A stretch of 64,000 nucleotides of DNA from Enoplolaimus lenunculus (Eukaryota; Nematoda; Enoplea; Enoplida; Thoracostomopsidae). Both the position numbers and the translations under genes were made by a program. Location of the stretch: contig JASANG010003281.1 in the NCBI GenBank assembly GCA_030248215.1, forward strand, positions 1-64,000, written 5' to 3'. Below the pieces are notes generated by a model, which was not told the origin of the DNA, ran no database searches, and saw nothing but the letters and a program-made list of their open reading frames with translations. How positions within the stretch are numbered: the first letter of the stretch is position 1; every line of letters begins with the position of its first letter. Shown here in pieces: positions 15,771 through 27,683 of the stretch.

Positions 15771-17137
15771 CTGGACACCCGACAACCCGCTTAAGATTTA
15801 GTCCGCCCCCCTTCAAACCAAAGTCAAGTTCTTCCAGCATTGGCAAATATAAAGAGTTTTGCTACGAGCATGTGAGGTTGGCCAACCCCAACTACGTTTG
15901 CTCAAAACCTCTGGCCAGTTTACCGAGTTATCTGCAGAATTGCTCAAATGTGATTAAAAATGCATATGCTCATTTTGCAGATACGTTTAGTGCGAGTGCA
16001 ATACTTGGCGACGAAAATTCAGCACCGAAGTGAGCGAGAAAGCAGGCGCATTTATGGTATTCCACTTATCAAAAAAGGTCATTCTTTAAGTCCCAGTAGA
16101 GTTGTAGAAACTAATTTTGGTTTCCAATGCCCGCCTTCAAGCCCCATCGGAGGGATCGTCGGGGTAAGGGACCTGTAAGCATGGCTCTTGGCCATGTACA
16201 CAACAGGGGCTTCCTATTTTTCAAGTATATTGGCCGTATCGATACCTCCGACTCCAGTCCAAAATTAAAACAGTCCTCCTGTCTTTCAGTGGGCAAAATG
16301 TGGTCCAAAATTGTTTGCAATACCGATACGCTTGAGAATTGAATTGATTGATATTTTCTACTGAATTTCAGATTTCGAATAACTCAATTTTGAAATATTT
16401 CTAAAAAGGATCGAACGGAACCTGAGGCCCTACATTCGGCAGTACACTGCCCTTCAAAAAATTATTTTATTTTTATGTCAAGTGTGAGTTTTAACAAATA
16501 TATATACAAAGTACATTCCGAATTTATTGTTCAACAAAGTATTTGCCTTGAATATTTTATATTTACGCCAACTAAAATCACAAACCGAGACTTAAGCTTT
16601 TTAGAGATTTTTGAGCACGCATTTGATTTCATTTTTGGCGTCTTTTGTTCGATGCTGTATGTGTTTGTTTTCCTGGGTTCTCAGAGTTTTTGAGCATGAT
16701 TTTCCTAAAACACAATCGTTGACAGGCTATCAGTTTAGCTAAAAATAGATAAATATAGGACGCGGCAGTGTCTGTTTGTAAAATATTTTAAACCAAAACA
16801 TTTAATTTTTAAAATTCCTAGTCAATTTTGATAACCATCACCGGTTTGCTTCATTTTTCGTATGTGGCAACTGCTAATAAAATCTTTCATTCATACATCA
16901 ACAAATTATGCCTCATTTTCATTTTTTTCAGTCGTTTGAGCGAAAATATTTGTAAAATTACATTGATTTAAAATAAAACGGAAACGTAAAACAGATGTTG
17001 CAGTGTAAAAGTTTAGAAGATGTTTTATTTTCTGTTAATACAATTGTGACATTTTAATATTCAATAGTAGTTCCAAAATTTAATACTAAAAATAGTACAA
17101 GCACTCAAATTTTTTTATGATTTTGGATGATTTTTGT

Positions 17138-17792
17138 AATGCGTGGTTCACGTTACAACAGGGGAAAAATTTAAATTCTTTACTACCCTGATGTGACTGT
17201 CACTGTTTGTACCGCAATATCTTATGATATTCAGAATATCGTCTGTCAATATCACATGAAATGTTTGATGATGTAATGCGGTGTTCACGTTACCAGTTGT
17301 GCGCTTGGTACCTGTTTTGTCACTGTGCCCATGGCGGTACACACTAACTTTTTTGTTACCCATATGGATACCAACAGAAAATAAAATGTTGCACATAGCT
17401 AGGTTTTTGAAATATTGACCTACCCATATGGGTAGAGTCGAGATGTCTACTCGTAGCCCATATAGATGTCAACATAATGCACTTTCAAGCTTGCTTTTTA
17501 AAACAGCTCAGTACAGTGAGTTTTGTTTTACAAGTCTGGTTTAGTCTTTTATACAATATATCTTTGGAAAAAATCTGAAAAATTACGCAAACTATAAATA
17601 TTGTTAAAACAAACTCACGGTACCCATATGGGTAACAAACCGAAGACTAGCTACCCATAGCTACAAACGTAAGGTACCCATATGGGTAGTAGCTAGCTAG
17701 CAACCTATTCATATAGGTTGTTTCTACCTCCTGCTATGGGTAGGTGACAAAACAGATCCCAAGCGCACAATCGGTAACGTGAACCCCGCATA
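17138..17792. mobile_element. Foldback element with GCGGGGTTCACGTTA ends and CCCATATGGG palindromes
   Basis: ATGCGGTGTTCACGTTACC, then TTGTGCGCTTGG, near 17277 is mirrored by CCAAGCGCACAATCGGTAAC, then GTGAACCCCGCAT, at 17760-17790. A second partial end lies at 17138 (ATGCGTGGTTCACGTTAC). Between them TACCCATATGGGTA recurs several times. Related ends occur at about 62170 and 63230. Confidence 0.6.
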
Positions 17793-17934
17793 ATATCACA
17801 TGATATTTTCGTCATATCTGCTATTTATATCACTACATTTTATGTCGAAGCCGAATCCACATGAGGCAAAACGTGTTATGTATATACATATATGTAATTT
17901 AATCGTTGAACCATTTCTCCTGTGGCAAAAATGT

Positions 17935-18030
17935 TTTACATTTCATCTCATATATTTTTAGGATTTGAAATGCGGGCTTCTTTGTGGGAGTTGATTACCA
18001 TCACCGCTCAGCTAAATGAGCTGGACGGTC
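17935..18030 (-). mobile_element. Fragment of the tRNA-like core of the piggyBac-like MITE family
   Basis: Minus strand: AGCTCATTTAGCTGAGCGG (A-box region), then CAACTCCCAC; plus strand TTTCATCTCATA, then GGATTTGAAATG, resembles the B-box side. Ends are not recognisable. Confidence 0.4.
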
Positions 18031-18426
18031 GCTCATCTTTTATGAAGATTTTGAACTGCGAGAAGCGTAATTTGGCATTTAAACATTTTAGCTAATACCT
18101 GAAAGTCATCATACTTACTTAGAATCCGGCAAACTTGATGGATTAAAATTGACAGTAGCGACTTATCCAACCACACTAATCTATGCTGAGGCTTTCTATT
18201 ATAGAACGATTTCAAACCGTCATATATTGTAAGTAAATATTGCATTTGTAAAACAACTTTTGGCGGGAAGTATAAAAGTGCCGGTATTCCCCCGGAGATG
18301 GAGGCAGAACTCAGGTTGTACTGTGACTTAAAAGGCATCTTGCATATAATTAGCAAGAGCAATAGAAGCAACAGTGTTTGATGTTCTCTTTTTACAAGTG
18401 TGTGCAACTGGGTACCTCTCTTATTC

Positions 18427-18735
18427 ATGCATCGTTCATGATTAAAAATTTCATTTTGTCAGCCATTATAAGGTAGGGCTAACATGTGTCAAATTTTAAA
18501 ACTGTCATGCGTTAACAATACCATAACGTGAAAATTGCGTTAACACTAACACGAGTTACAAAATGCTTTGTGACACGTATTAGGATAGGGTTGTGACATG
18601 TGCTAGGATAGGATTAACGCAATTTTTGCGTTAGTGTACGGTTAACGCATGACCACTTTGAAAATTGACACGTGTTAACCTAACCTTATAACGTTTTCGG
18701 TGGCAAAATGAAACTTTCTATTGTGAACGATGCAT
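18427..18735. mobile_element. Foldback MITE with TTATAAGGT core arms
   Basis: Outer arms ATGCATCGTTCATG and GTGAACGATGCATTA, then TTTCATTTTGTCAGCC and GGTGGCAAAATGAAA, then TTATAAGGTAGGGCTAACA and GTTAACCTAACCTTATAA, then GTCATGCGTTAAC and GTTAACGCATGAC. The loop is near 18590. Imperfect complementarity runs through almost the whole length. Confidence 0.65.
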
Positions 18736-19179
18736 TATTGGGTCAACTTTACCGATTTTTTCAATTTCGTACTTGGAAATATTCACATTGCATACTTTAC
18801 TCCGTTTTTGCTTTCAGAAAAATGCGAATTTTACGTTTCAACCATCATATATTCTTCTAAGTAAGCAGAGATCGGCCAAAAACGCAACGCCCGGTGGCAC
18901 ATTTTGTACCGCACAATTTTTATTAAGTTGCACACTTTTGTAAGAGTGATCATCGACGCTTGATACAACCTATTACACTAATAGTTGAATGTTAAAGTAA
19001 CTTAAAACACAATATGATATGTGCCTGCTATGCTGAACACTTCTAAATTTGGCTAATTTCCGACGGGTGTTTATTTCAGAAAATTTTTTCGTGAAATAAA
19101 GCAAAATTGGCTTTAAAACATGCATGTGGATACGGCTAGAAAGGGCTATTAAATTAGGAACTGGGTCTTTTTCAAAAAC

Positions 19180-22100
19180 TTACATTTTCTCGGTGCTTGC
19201 ACGACTAAAACTGCTTCTTAAAGCCAAACTCTTTCCCTGCTGAACTGATCGGTCCTCGGCCTGAGCTGGATCGGTTGCAGCAAACCTCGTTGCGAACCCT
19301 GGCAGCATCTCGGGTGGCTTTTGACACCGGCGGTCAACGACGACAGACATCACAGTCATTACGAGACATAAACCCACAATAACCAAAATTAACCACCCCC
19401 ACCAAACTCCGATCAAGTATTGATGCGTTTCGCTGTAAGTTTTCGACTTTTGCGCTCTAAGAAATACAAAAAACACATCTAATACGCTTCGGTTACATCC
19501 TAGGCTAAAACTCAAGCTTGGGCTATGAAAGGCTTACAAATGCCTAAAGCCTAAGTATTTGCCTAAGTCTTAACCTTTAAACCAGAAATTAAAGGGAAAA
19601 TCTACTACAGCACAGCGAGCTACGCTTTGCTCAAAAATATCTTGATATGAAGACGTTTTGCTTATTTGAGCTTCTCATGACCTCTCCAGCTTATTTGGCG
19701 CAGTTGACGTAAGCTGTTCTGCTTTATATAGCACTGTTTACAGCAACATTTTGAATATGCTTCGATGTAAACAATATTAAACATTAACCAAAAGTTTGCT
19801 AAAATCTTTTTGTTTCAAAGTTTGTTTTTGCACATTTGAGCTTGACGCAATTTCACCAGCAGAGTATTTAAAAGCTATTTTTTCTCCATTTTGTTGGTTC
19901 TTGAGTTATCAAAGTAGTTCATTTGACGCTATCCCAATATCGCTGGCAGAGCGAGTAATCAGTTATTCTAACATAATAGCGCAATTGCAGAAAATTTACC
20001 ACCATTTGAGTTTTATTGCTTAAGTTTTCAACAAACATTAATTCTTTGTAAAAGGAAAACGGATATAGGCGGTAGAAGGCCAATAATCTATCTCGAATTT
20101 CTATAATTCTTGTTTTATTTCAGTCAAAAAGTCAAACCTACGCATCATCGTCGTTCGGACAATAATGAAAACAATGTTCGGCGTAAGTATGAACTTGACA
20201 GATCAAATCGTTTCGAGTAGCTAAGTATTCTGGCAAGGCACAGTCGACCAAGTATGGATAAATGCAATCAGCGGTTGGATTTTGTTTGCATTCACTTTCC
20301 ATGATTTGTTTACACTTTGTCGCATTTATCGAATGTTCTCGCATCCAAATAAAGCAATTTTTGAAAATGTGCAACTGCGATATTTGTTTGCAAACTGAAG
20401 CGTTGCCAAATGCAATTTGTGTGCAAGCATCTGAATCAATACCAGAAATATCGGGCACTGAATATCGGGTGGTTAATTTTGGTAAGATGGAAGACGATAA
20501 TAATGGTAGCTCAGTTTTTATTGTTGTTGTTGCTGCTGCTGCTGTTGTTGTTGTTGTTGTTCTGGTAGTTGTTGTTGTTGTTGTTGTGGTTGTTGTTGTT
20601 GTTGTGGTTGTTGTTGTCGTTGTTGTTGTTGTTGTCGTCGTCGTTGTTGTTGTTGTTGTTGTTGTTGTTTTTCGACAGTCGCATTTTTCTTCAGTAGGTA
20701 GGTTATGGTCCAAAGTACAGTTGTGGTATTCTTTATCAAAGTGTAGTACTTGTTCTACAGGACGATAGCATTGTTTTCGTGCGGCATTCCATGTGCATTT
20801 TCCAACACCGACAAGTGTTCGATAGCAACGCAATGTAACTTTGATTTCAGCAACAATTTCGTTGACAATATGTTTCAGTGATTTAACATTCATCACTGGA
20901 AAAAAGCGATCGGATATGCTAAAATTTTCAAAAATCCGATGAAAATCTTTATATACCAAAACCACTGTCATTTATTAAATATTTCGTGGCATAAGCGAAT
21001 GCTATGCGTCAAATAACAAATTTATTTTTTGGTCAATTTTAAAAATTAAGCAAAACTGATTAATTTTTGGCGTTTGATTTGAATTTTAGTTTCATTTATC
21101 TTTTTTATTTTTTGTTAAAATGAGGAGGCTTTTCTTCCTATAACAGACCTGATGCATTTTCTGATTTAGCACCATATTCTGAAATGTGTATACCACCTAT
21201 CACCAGCTAGTTATAGGTTTTCAAACCAAAGTATTCTAGAAGTTGCGCGGAACTTAAATTTACACCCAAATAAGATAATTCTAATATAAAAACGTAACAT
21301 AATTTCGAAGCTTATCGTTCAGTTAATCGAAAGTTTATACAAAACCTCCTGCTAACTCGTGGTATTAGCTACTGTATTGACCCGAATAAGAGGGGGGACT
21401 GACTTTTATTTGGCCTCTCCAAAGGATACCCCCTGTTATTCTGCTGCGGACTGTTATTTATTTTAACCCACGTTCCGCGCCGTTCGTTACTGAAATATAT
21501 CCTGTACTACAACTGTCGTTGAATGAGACGTTTATTTGTCTTGTGTCAATAGCTTGAGCGATAATGCATGGTTATACTTAGGAATTTGCTTCCAAAATTT
21601 GAGGTCGCGTTAAAGTTTCAATTTCAAATTATGGACCCTAATTAGGATTTAAGGACTCTATCCGCTTACGGACTCTTATTAGGGATACGGCTCCTATTGA
21701 TTGGGACTTAAAATGGAGACCCCCTCTTATTATCCCCTCTTATTCGGGTCACTACAGTACGCACACTTGAAAATACCGGCATATCGTATGGTAGTAAATA
21801 CCCACAAAATAAATTCAGTTTGCGCATAATATTTTCAACTGACATAGCGGGTGCGTTCGAAACTTTTCCGGTTGGCTATTAATTTAGCGGTTTGCTGTTC
21901 TAAATTTCGAGTCGATCAGCTGAATTTTTGCACACAAGTGATTTACATAAAGAATACCGAAATTTTCCATAGTACCATAACGAAACCAGAAGTAGACAAC
22001 GATGTTAAATATAAACAAAAACAGATATCCGATTTTACACCCTACAACACATACTTTCTAAGAAATGGTTCGTTGACGTGCGATCCGACACCAATTGATA

Positions 22101-23046
22101 TAATCAACGCATTTGTTTTTGCTCGCTCTCGCCGAACATCTGCTTGATGAAAAGGATCTCTAATTGGCAGACCATCTGTCAACAGAATAACAATATGTCG
22201 TTTTGGACCACGCCTTGCCTTGTTTGTATCCGGTCCCGATTTTCCATGCTTTCCGTCGTTTGGCTTTATGTCTGACTTGTGTTCGTCGCCATTGTCGCCT
22301 TCAACACTCGTGTCAACAGTGTCACACCGCAGCACTCCGAATGTCACAATCATTGCCGAATGTTGTAGTGTACTTATTCCATACCGTGGCAGCATTCCAG
22401 ACGCAGCAATTTCAAAATCAAATAGTGTGGATCCAAATGTTGGCAACAAGTCAACGTTAACTTGATCTGAAAATCGAACAATTCCAACCCGGAAGTTATC
22501 TGGCCATTGGTCATATCTTTTGGCCTCTTTGCGACCGTCCTTGTTTCTCCCGATTCCGGCATCACGACCTTCTCCACCGCCGCCTGCTTCGATATTTAGA
22601 TGAATCTCATCTAACAACGCGACGACAACACCGATCATAAATTCACGAATTCGATGAAAATTTCTGGCGTCATCGCTTTTGATCGATCCTGAATCATCGA
22701 CAACAAACATGACGTCAACGTTTGTGTCGAATCGAGTAATGATTTGTGTCGATACTCGACGACGATCGACGTCAGCATTCTTCGTCAACGGTCGCGGCGT
22801 GACGTTATCGCTTGGTGATGTGGCTGGTAGCGGCGACCACAGACGCTTACCGTCACCGAGGCCCAAGTGCCCAGCGGCGTCAATTACAAATAATGTGGAG
22901 CATTTTTCAATTTTTTTAAATTTTGTTATTAACGACGCATTATCAGTTCGTGGAAGTGCAAACGACATTTGAATATCGGACACAGTTTCTCTGATACAAG
23001 TCAAGCATAGTAGGACTAGCATTAGTTGATATTCAGGAGCCATATT
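19180..23046 (-). CDS. VWA / polythreonine / Cys-rich / transmembrane protein, copy C
   Basis: The best-preserved paralogue. Exons 23046-22055, 20918-20142 and 19456-19180 are in frame, about 680 codons. An in-frame ATG lies 3 nt after a splice-acceptor-like TTTCAG, and the leader MAPEYQLMLVLLCLTCIRET looks like a signal peptide; the acceptor could serve trans-splicing. VWA domain: MIDAS DDSGS, LLTDGLPIRD, with RVSTQIITRFDTNVDVMFVV and FRVGIVRFSD as in A and B. Then a Cys-rich domain with a Thr stalk of about 50 codons, a membrane span (GWLILVIVGLCLVMTVMSVV) and a short tail. Exon 3 is 277 nt, the same as in B, and its TAA stop again sits in a donor-like AT|GTAAGT. A poly(A) signal AATAAA is at 19075-19070. 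Predicted type I surface protein; ligand unknown. Confidence 0.82.
20520..20672 (-). repeat. GTT/AAC array encoding the polythreonine stalk of copy C
   Basis: GTT-rich trinucleotide tract with GCT, GTC and GTG interruptions; about 50 codons, nearly all Thr in the exon frame, between EEKCDCRK and the conserved TTRYSVPDISGIDSD. Confidence 0.85.
21372..21757. mobile_element. mariner-like MITE, copy 3 (intron 1 of VWA copy C)
   Basis: Begins CTGTATTGACCCGAATAAGA and ends TCTTATTCGGGTCACTACAG, flanked by TA. Interior as in copies 2 and 5. It lies wholly within intron 1 of VWA copy C. Confidence 0.82.
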
Positions 23047-23144
23047 CTGAAATGCCTACAACGTTCACAGTGCTGGTTGCCCTAACAGAAGAGTCGGCAC
23101 CACATAATTTATCCTAAATTAAAACCGCTTTGACGAATATTTCT

Positions 23145-23355
23145 ACGGTGTAAAAATGGAGAGTCACGTTGATTCTCTCCGAAATAGGCTTTTCGAAACT
23201 ATACAACTGAGTCAGAATTCGACTCCATCAGAGTCACATTCGACTCACTGAGTGGCACGTTTAAATCTGGCGGAGTCAAAATTAACTCAGTTTGTGTAGT
23301 CGCGAAAAGCCTATTTCGAAGAGCTTCAATTTGACAAACCATTTTTTGCAGTGTA
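23145..23355. mobile_element. Hairpin MITE, CACTGCAAAAAATGGTGAGTC family, copy 1
   Basis: A near-palindrome: CTCCGAAATAGGCTTTTCG on the left, CGAAAAGCCTATTTCGAAGAG on the right; AACTGAGTCA is mirrored by TGACTC-type blocks around a GAGTCACATTCGACTC centre. The right end TTTTTTGCAGTGTA matches the copy at 44536. Confidence 0.7.
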
Positions 23356-24779
23356 TAAAATTTGTAGGTACGTACGTTTATTGTTTTCGCTTTCTTTAAA
23401 ATTATTATTTTGGGAAATTGGTAAGTTAGCCAAATATTTGTTTTGATAATTACCTAGGTAAACAATGTTTCCCATTCTAAAACGGATGGGTTGCATCCAT
23501 GAGCTATATCCCACGATAACACGAAAACACCAAAAAATTTTACCCATTTTTCGATATTTATTAATTTTTTTACCAGTATTTTTATATACCTACTGGCGAA
23601 AAATAAAACAAATTTTGGCACTTTTGTACTTTTCCCTCGCCACTACGCAAATGTGGGGGGAAGCCTTTTCACTTGTAACATAAAAAAGGTTTTGTTTCCC
23701 TGTTCAAAACTAGTTTCTAGCGCGAAAATTTTTCGTCAATTTTGCGTTATATTTTTCAGGTGAGAGGATGTACCCCTTGCGATTTGAAAGAATACAAGCA
23801 GAATGAAGTGCTACCGCCCCCAAGCCCCGTCGCTAAGCATTTTATTATTAAAAAACCTAAATTACTGAAATAATTATGAACTGTTTTAGCGCGAAAAGTA
23901 TGCGAAGCACTTATTGCTGGTCTTGGGGGGCAGCAGCCCCATCTCGTTAAGTATCCTCCCCTAAAAACAAAATTGCTTTGGCGGGGGCCAGCTTTACAAC
24001 AATGGGGAGTTACAAAGCTGCCCAAATTTTAACACTTCATTTCTAAAAGATTCGTTTTACATTAATTTTGATCAGCATGCGTTTCCGTCTCAAGTACTTT
24101 TACTATCGGCGTGTGGGCAACATTTAGACAAGCATGTAGACTGGACACAACTGCTTTACTGTGGCCATTAGTAATAAAAAGAAAACTAATCTATGAACCT
24201 TAATAAATTTGTGATCTTTTCAGCTCACCTTCATTGCTTTTTGTAATAAACAGCATTGACCGGAGTAGTTTTTGTGAGTCCAAAATTTTGCGCACACGAG
24301 CTAAATGCTTTAAAGTTGTAATCAATTTTGAAGTAAAATTTTCCCATTCCTTTTCAGAATTTTTAATACAACAATTTTTTAAATATGGTACAAAGCCAAT
24401 AATACTATCAAAAGCAGATTTTGAAACCTATGAGTCAAAATTCCGATAAAATTTGGGTTATTCCGACTGGCTAATATTTCGATGCCGGAATACAGATTTT
24501 TCGGCTTTATGAGTTTTTAAGGTAATTGAGCTTTTAGATTTTGTCTGTTGTTTCGTTCGTTTGCAAATCGGCCCATGTATAGAACAGGGGTTTCCAGTTT
24601 TCCAGGGTGGAAAACTTATGACCAGGAGTGCAGCGCAGCCACTCCTATATGACAGCCTGATTTTCCACAGGTTTGGTAGGAAAAATGACAAGCATAGATT
24701 ATGCAGGGGCAAACTGGAAAATTCATAAGCCTGGAAATCCCCTTGCGCGGTACAAGGGAAAATTTGTAGTGTAAAGTTT

Positions 24780-25192
24780 GTTTGGAACTTTAGACATTAT
24801 AATTTTCCTCTTTTCCCGTTTCCCAACCAAAACCTATGCTTCAGATTTTTTCTACACAACCAAGGAAAATCTAGGCATTAAAATTTTCCATTTTTTCCCG
24901 TTTTCCAACCAAAACCTATGTTTCAGATACATCTTACCAACCAAAAGAAAATCTAGGCATTTCAATATTCCACTTTTCCCGTTTTCCAACCAAAACCTAT
25001 GCTTCAGATTTTCTTTATCAGCCCAAGGTAAAAATTTAGGCATTAAAATTTTCCAGTTTTCCCGTTTTCCAACCAAAACCCTATGCCCTGCGCTTGAATT
25101 TTCAACTTTTCCATTTTCCCGCTTTCCAACCAAAACCTATGCATCAGATTTTCTTTATCAGCCCAAGGTAAAAATTTAGGCATTAAAATTTT
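24780..25192 (+). repeat. Tandem repeat, five units of about 60-85 bp
   Basis: Each unit has CCCGTTTTCCAACCAAAACC followed by TATGCTTCAGATTTTCTTTA and a TTTAGGCATTAAAATTTTCC block. Units begin near 24809, 24898, 24978, 25061 and 25117; the fourth is shortened. The ORF across it is a by-product of the repeat. Confidence 0.8.
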
Positions 25193-26507
25193 ATATTTAA
25201 CAAAAACTCAATGTGAACACGCACTGTTTCGCAAAGTCCCGTAAACAGACCTATACAGTACAGCGTGAATTGTTCTTAATCCCCGCCCACCAGCTAGCTA
25301 AAGGTTAGTTTTGATTTTTTCGGCGGAGGTACGGAATATGGACCCCCTAGGAATTAAATAAAAAACAAGTGCCGTTTTTAGCGCTGCAGGGTCCCCGGCT
25401 GAATAGTTATGGCCATTTAATTTTTAACTTTTTACCATATAAAAATATGACGTACAACAATCAAATTCGTGTAAAAGAAATAAACCTGGTTCAAAGTTTA
25501 TATTTTACGAACATGTGAATGATAGAATCTTCTTGTTTCAATCTGTGCGTGTTTGCACTATAATTTCCAGGGCCATATTAACTTCTGAACCGTTGGTGAT
25601 GCAGCCATAAATATGGTATCGTTGAATTCAACTCGTCGAAATCTATATGGTGCATATTTCATCAACATATTAGGTTGTCCAATAAGAAGCCTCCTTTCTC
25701 TGTATACTACTTTTTGAATATATACATCTCAAGCGTACTCAGTGGAGTACGCGTCGTAATAAAAACTGTGTACAGCTTGTGAATTTCAATACCTGGTGGC
25801 AGAGTAGTCTGCGTGATTGCGTTAAACACCGCTAGTAGCTTGTTCCAAAGGTGTTCGAGCTCTCGTCCTAGTGTTTAAAATGTACTTCACTGTGTAGGTG
25901 AATTTCGATCAAAGCGAAAACATTGCGTGGACATTTTTGTAATGTTCATACAATATCTGCATAATATATTTAAAACCCTATAAGTAGTCAATTAATGACC
26001 GTAAAAGACGGCGGATGTGCGTGCGGTACCAACGTAATATGTGAGTGACATTGAGACAAGCGTTAACTTAAGTTTTGTAGTTTTGAATTAAGTCTTTGCT
26101 TTTATTTAAACACGCATATTAATCTTCCCAAATAGCCCAAAATAACTTAACTCAAGTCTCTGCAACCCATCGAATGCCTTTATCAGATTGAAATAATCTC
26201 AATTCTTTTGAATTAATCTCATGAATTCCTAAGTATAAATTTCTGACACTCAAGTATAGAACAAAGCGTACTGTTTTTCAAAATTGTATTTACTTAGCTA
26301 ACGGATTGGAAAATGAATCATATGAAAAGCAATTTTCTGTTTGTTAGTAAAATTTGTTATTTTGCACTATCTGTTCTGTTGAGCGCATGACTATGAACAA
26401 CGTCCAAGGCTTTACACGCTTTGAAATAGATATATTCTGATATTGAAGAGACGTTTCTGTAATATTTGAATAATCTGGGTCAGAATAATCCATGGACATA
26501 GGAAGTG

Positions 26508-27683
26508 ATGGGTAAAGTAAAAGTAAAAGGCAAAGAAAAAGGCAAAGGAAAAGGAAAACGCAAAGGAAAAGGCAAAGAAAAAGGCAAATGCAAAGTAACA
26601 GGCAAAGGAAAAGGAAAAGCGGTGGCGACTGAGATGCAGGAAAATGGTAGCGGAAGTGTAGCTGAAGGCGCTTTGGCTGCTGCGGGAGAGCAAATGTGGA
26701 ATGTATTGGATCTGGAGGCGTACCAGGAGGGCCGCTCGCCGCAGTTGCGAATGGAAATGGGGACTGTGGAAGTGGGGTTACAGTTATTGGATCCGGCAAA
26801 ACTACCTCGTCCTCCCCTACCTTTGCCAAAGAGATTGCACTGGGTAGAAATGGTGCCGGATCCACCATCACTGGAGATGCCTGTGGCGGAGTTTAGTCCG
26901 GTGTTAAATCTGGAGGAAACAGTGAAACGGGATATTGAGGCAAGGCAACTACATGAAAAAGAGGCTTTAGAAAATTTCCAACAGGCGCTAAAAGGGATGT
27001 ATTCGCCGGGAGGTTTTGGGATAACGGAAGTGGAGAGCGCGTTCGCAATAGTAAAAGCGAGGGCGCGAGATGTGGAAAATAGTTGGTCCCTGAGGAAGGA
27101 GGCGGACTTGGAAGCGATGAAAATGGCTAAGAAGTTACGGATGTATCAGGAGTTAGCGAAAGGAGCTATGCGGGATCTCTTGGGTTACGGGGAACGCCTA
27201 AGTCAGGAGAAGAAAAAAGTGGTTCAGTTGGAAATCGCGCAAGCTGCGGCTATGAACCAGCAACGGCGCGCACAAGAGCATGTGACAAGGACAGAGGAAC
27301 TGGTAAAGGTGGCTGAGGAGAGAGTGAAGCAGAAAGAGGAGAAGTTGACTAAGGCATGGGATGAGGTTTTGACCTTGGTAGGAGAGAGGCGGCAGCTCGA
27401 AAACCATTTGCGCGAATTGACTAAGGCACGAGAGAACGCGACACCCCGCGGATCGGGCACGGAGACTCCACCACCTAGCGCAGCAGTGGGGGAGAATGTA
27501 GTGCGGTCCTCTCGGCGGTGGCCAAGAATACAGGCTCAGGAGCAGAAATTGAAGGAGGAATTTTGGAAGCAGTTGGAGCGACCAAGGGTACAGGAAGGGC
27601 AACAAGCTATTAAGACAGAAGGAAGCCAGGCACCAGCACCTGGGTATGTCCGGGTGGTGGGAGCATCAGGCAAAATGAAATAA
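26508..27683 (+). CDS. Lys/Gly-rich coiled-coil protein of unknown family (single exon)
   Basis: Intact 391-codon ORF from ATG 26508. An N-terminal low-complexity part is built on KGK/KEKGKGK repeats (residues about 2-40). A Glu/Leu/Pro middle follows. After a YSPGGFG turn, a long charged helical region (about 170-300; e.g. VTRTEELVKVAEERVKQKEE) has heptad-like spacing and should form a coiled coil. The tail is Pro/Gly-rich. The ORF is noticeably more GC-rich than its surroundings and has no intron, unlike the host genes here. That suggests a processed or mobile origin, but no polymerase, integrase or terminal repeats are visible. A gag-like or other structural protein of an unidentified element is one possibility, an orphan host gene another. 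I do not recognise it. Confidence 0.45.
   Translation: MGKVKVKGKEKGKGKGKRKGKGKEKGKCKVTGKGKGKAVATEMQENGSGSVAEGALAAAGEQMWNVLDLEAYQEGRSPQLRMEMGTVEVGLQLLDPAKLPRPPLPLPKRLHWVEMVPDPPSLEMPVAEFSPVLNLEETVKRDIEARQLHEKEALENFQQALKGMYSPGGFGITEVESAFAIVKARARDVENSWSLRKEADLEAMKMAKKLRMYQELAKGAMRDLLGYGERLSQEKKKVVQLEIAQAAAMNQQRRAQEHVTRTEELVKVAEERVKQKEEKLTKAWDEVLTLVGERRQLENHLRELTKARENATPRGSGTETPPPSAAVGENVVRSSRRWPRIQAQEQKLKEEFWKQLERPRVQEGQQAIKTEGSQAPAPGYVRVVGASGKMK

Larger units (their letters stand above)
11720..19179. other. Intergenic region between VWA copies B and C
   Basis: No coding exon supported. It is packed with non-autonomous elements listed separately: hAT-like at 11933, foldbacks at 12640, 14085, 17138 and 18427, piggyBac-like at 13106, mariner-like at 14746, and TAAGCC repeats at 15655. 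The stretch 15770-17130 holds nothing I recognise. Confidence 0.5.
23047..26507. other. Intergenic region upstream of VWA copy C
   Basis: Holds a hairpin MITE at 23145, a hAT-family fragment at about 24440-24540 and an 80-bp tandem repeat at 24780. A CCTGGTGGCAGAG motif near 25796 recalls a retroelement primer-binding site, but no paired long terminal repeats were seen. Nothing else recognised. Confidence 0.5.

Noticed and set aside
24778-25179. 133-codon repetitive ORF (FPFSNQNLCF units)
   Set aside because: By-product of the 80-bp tandem repeat; unit sequence conserved at DNA level irrespective of frame.
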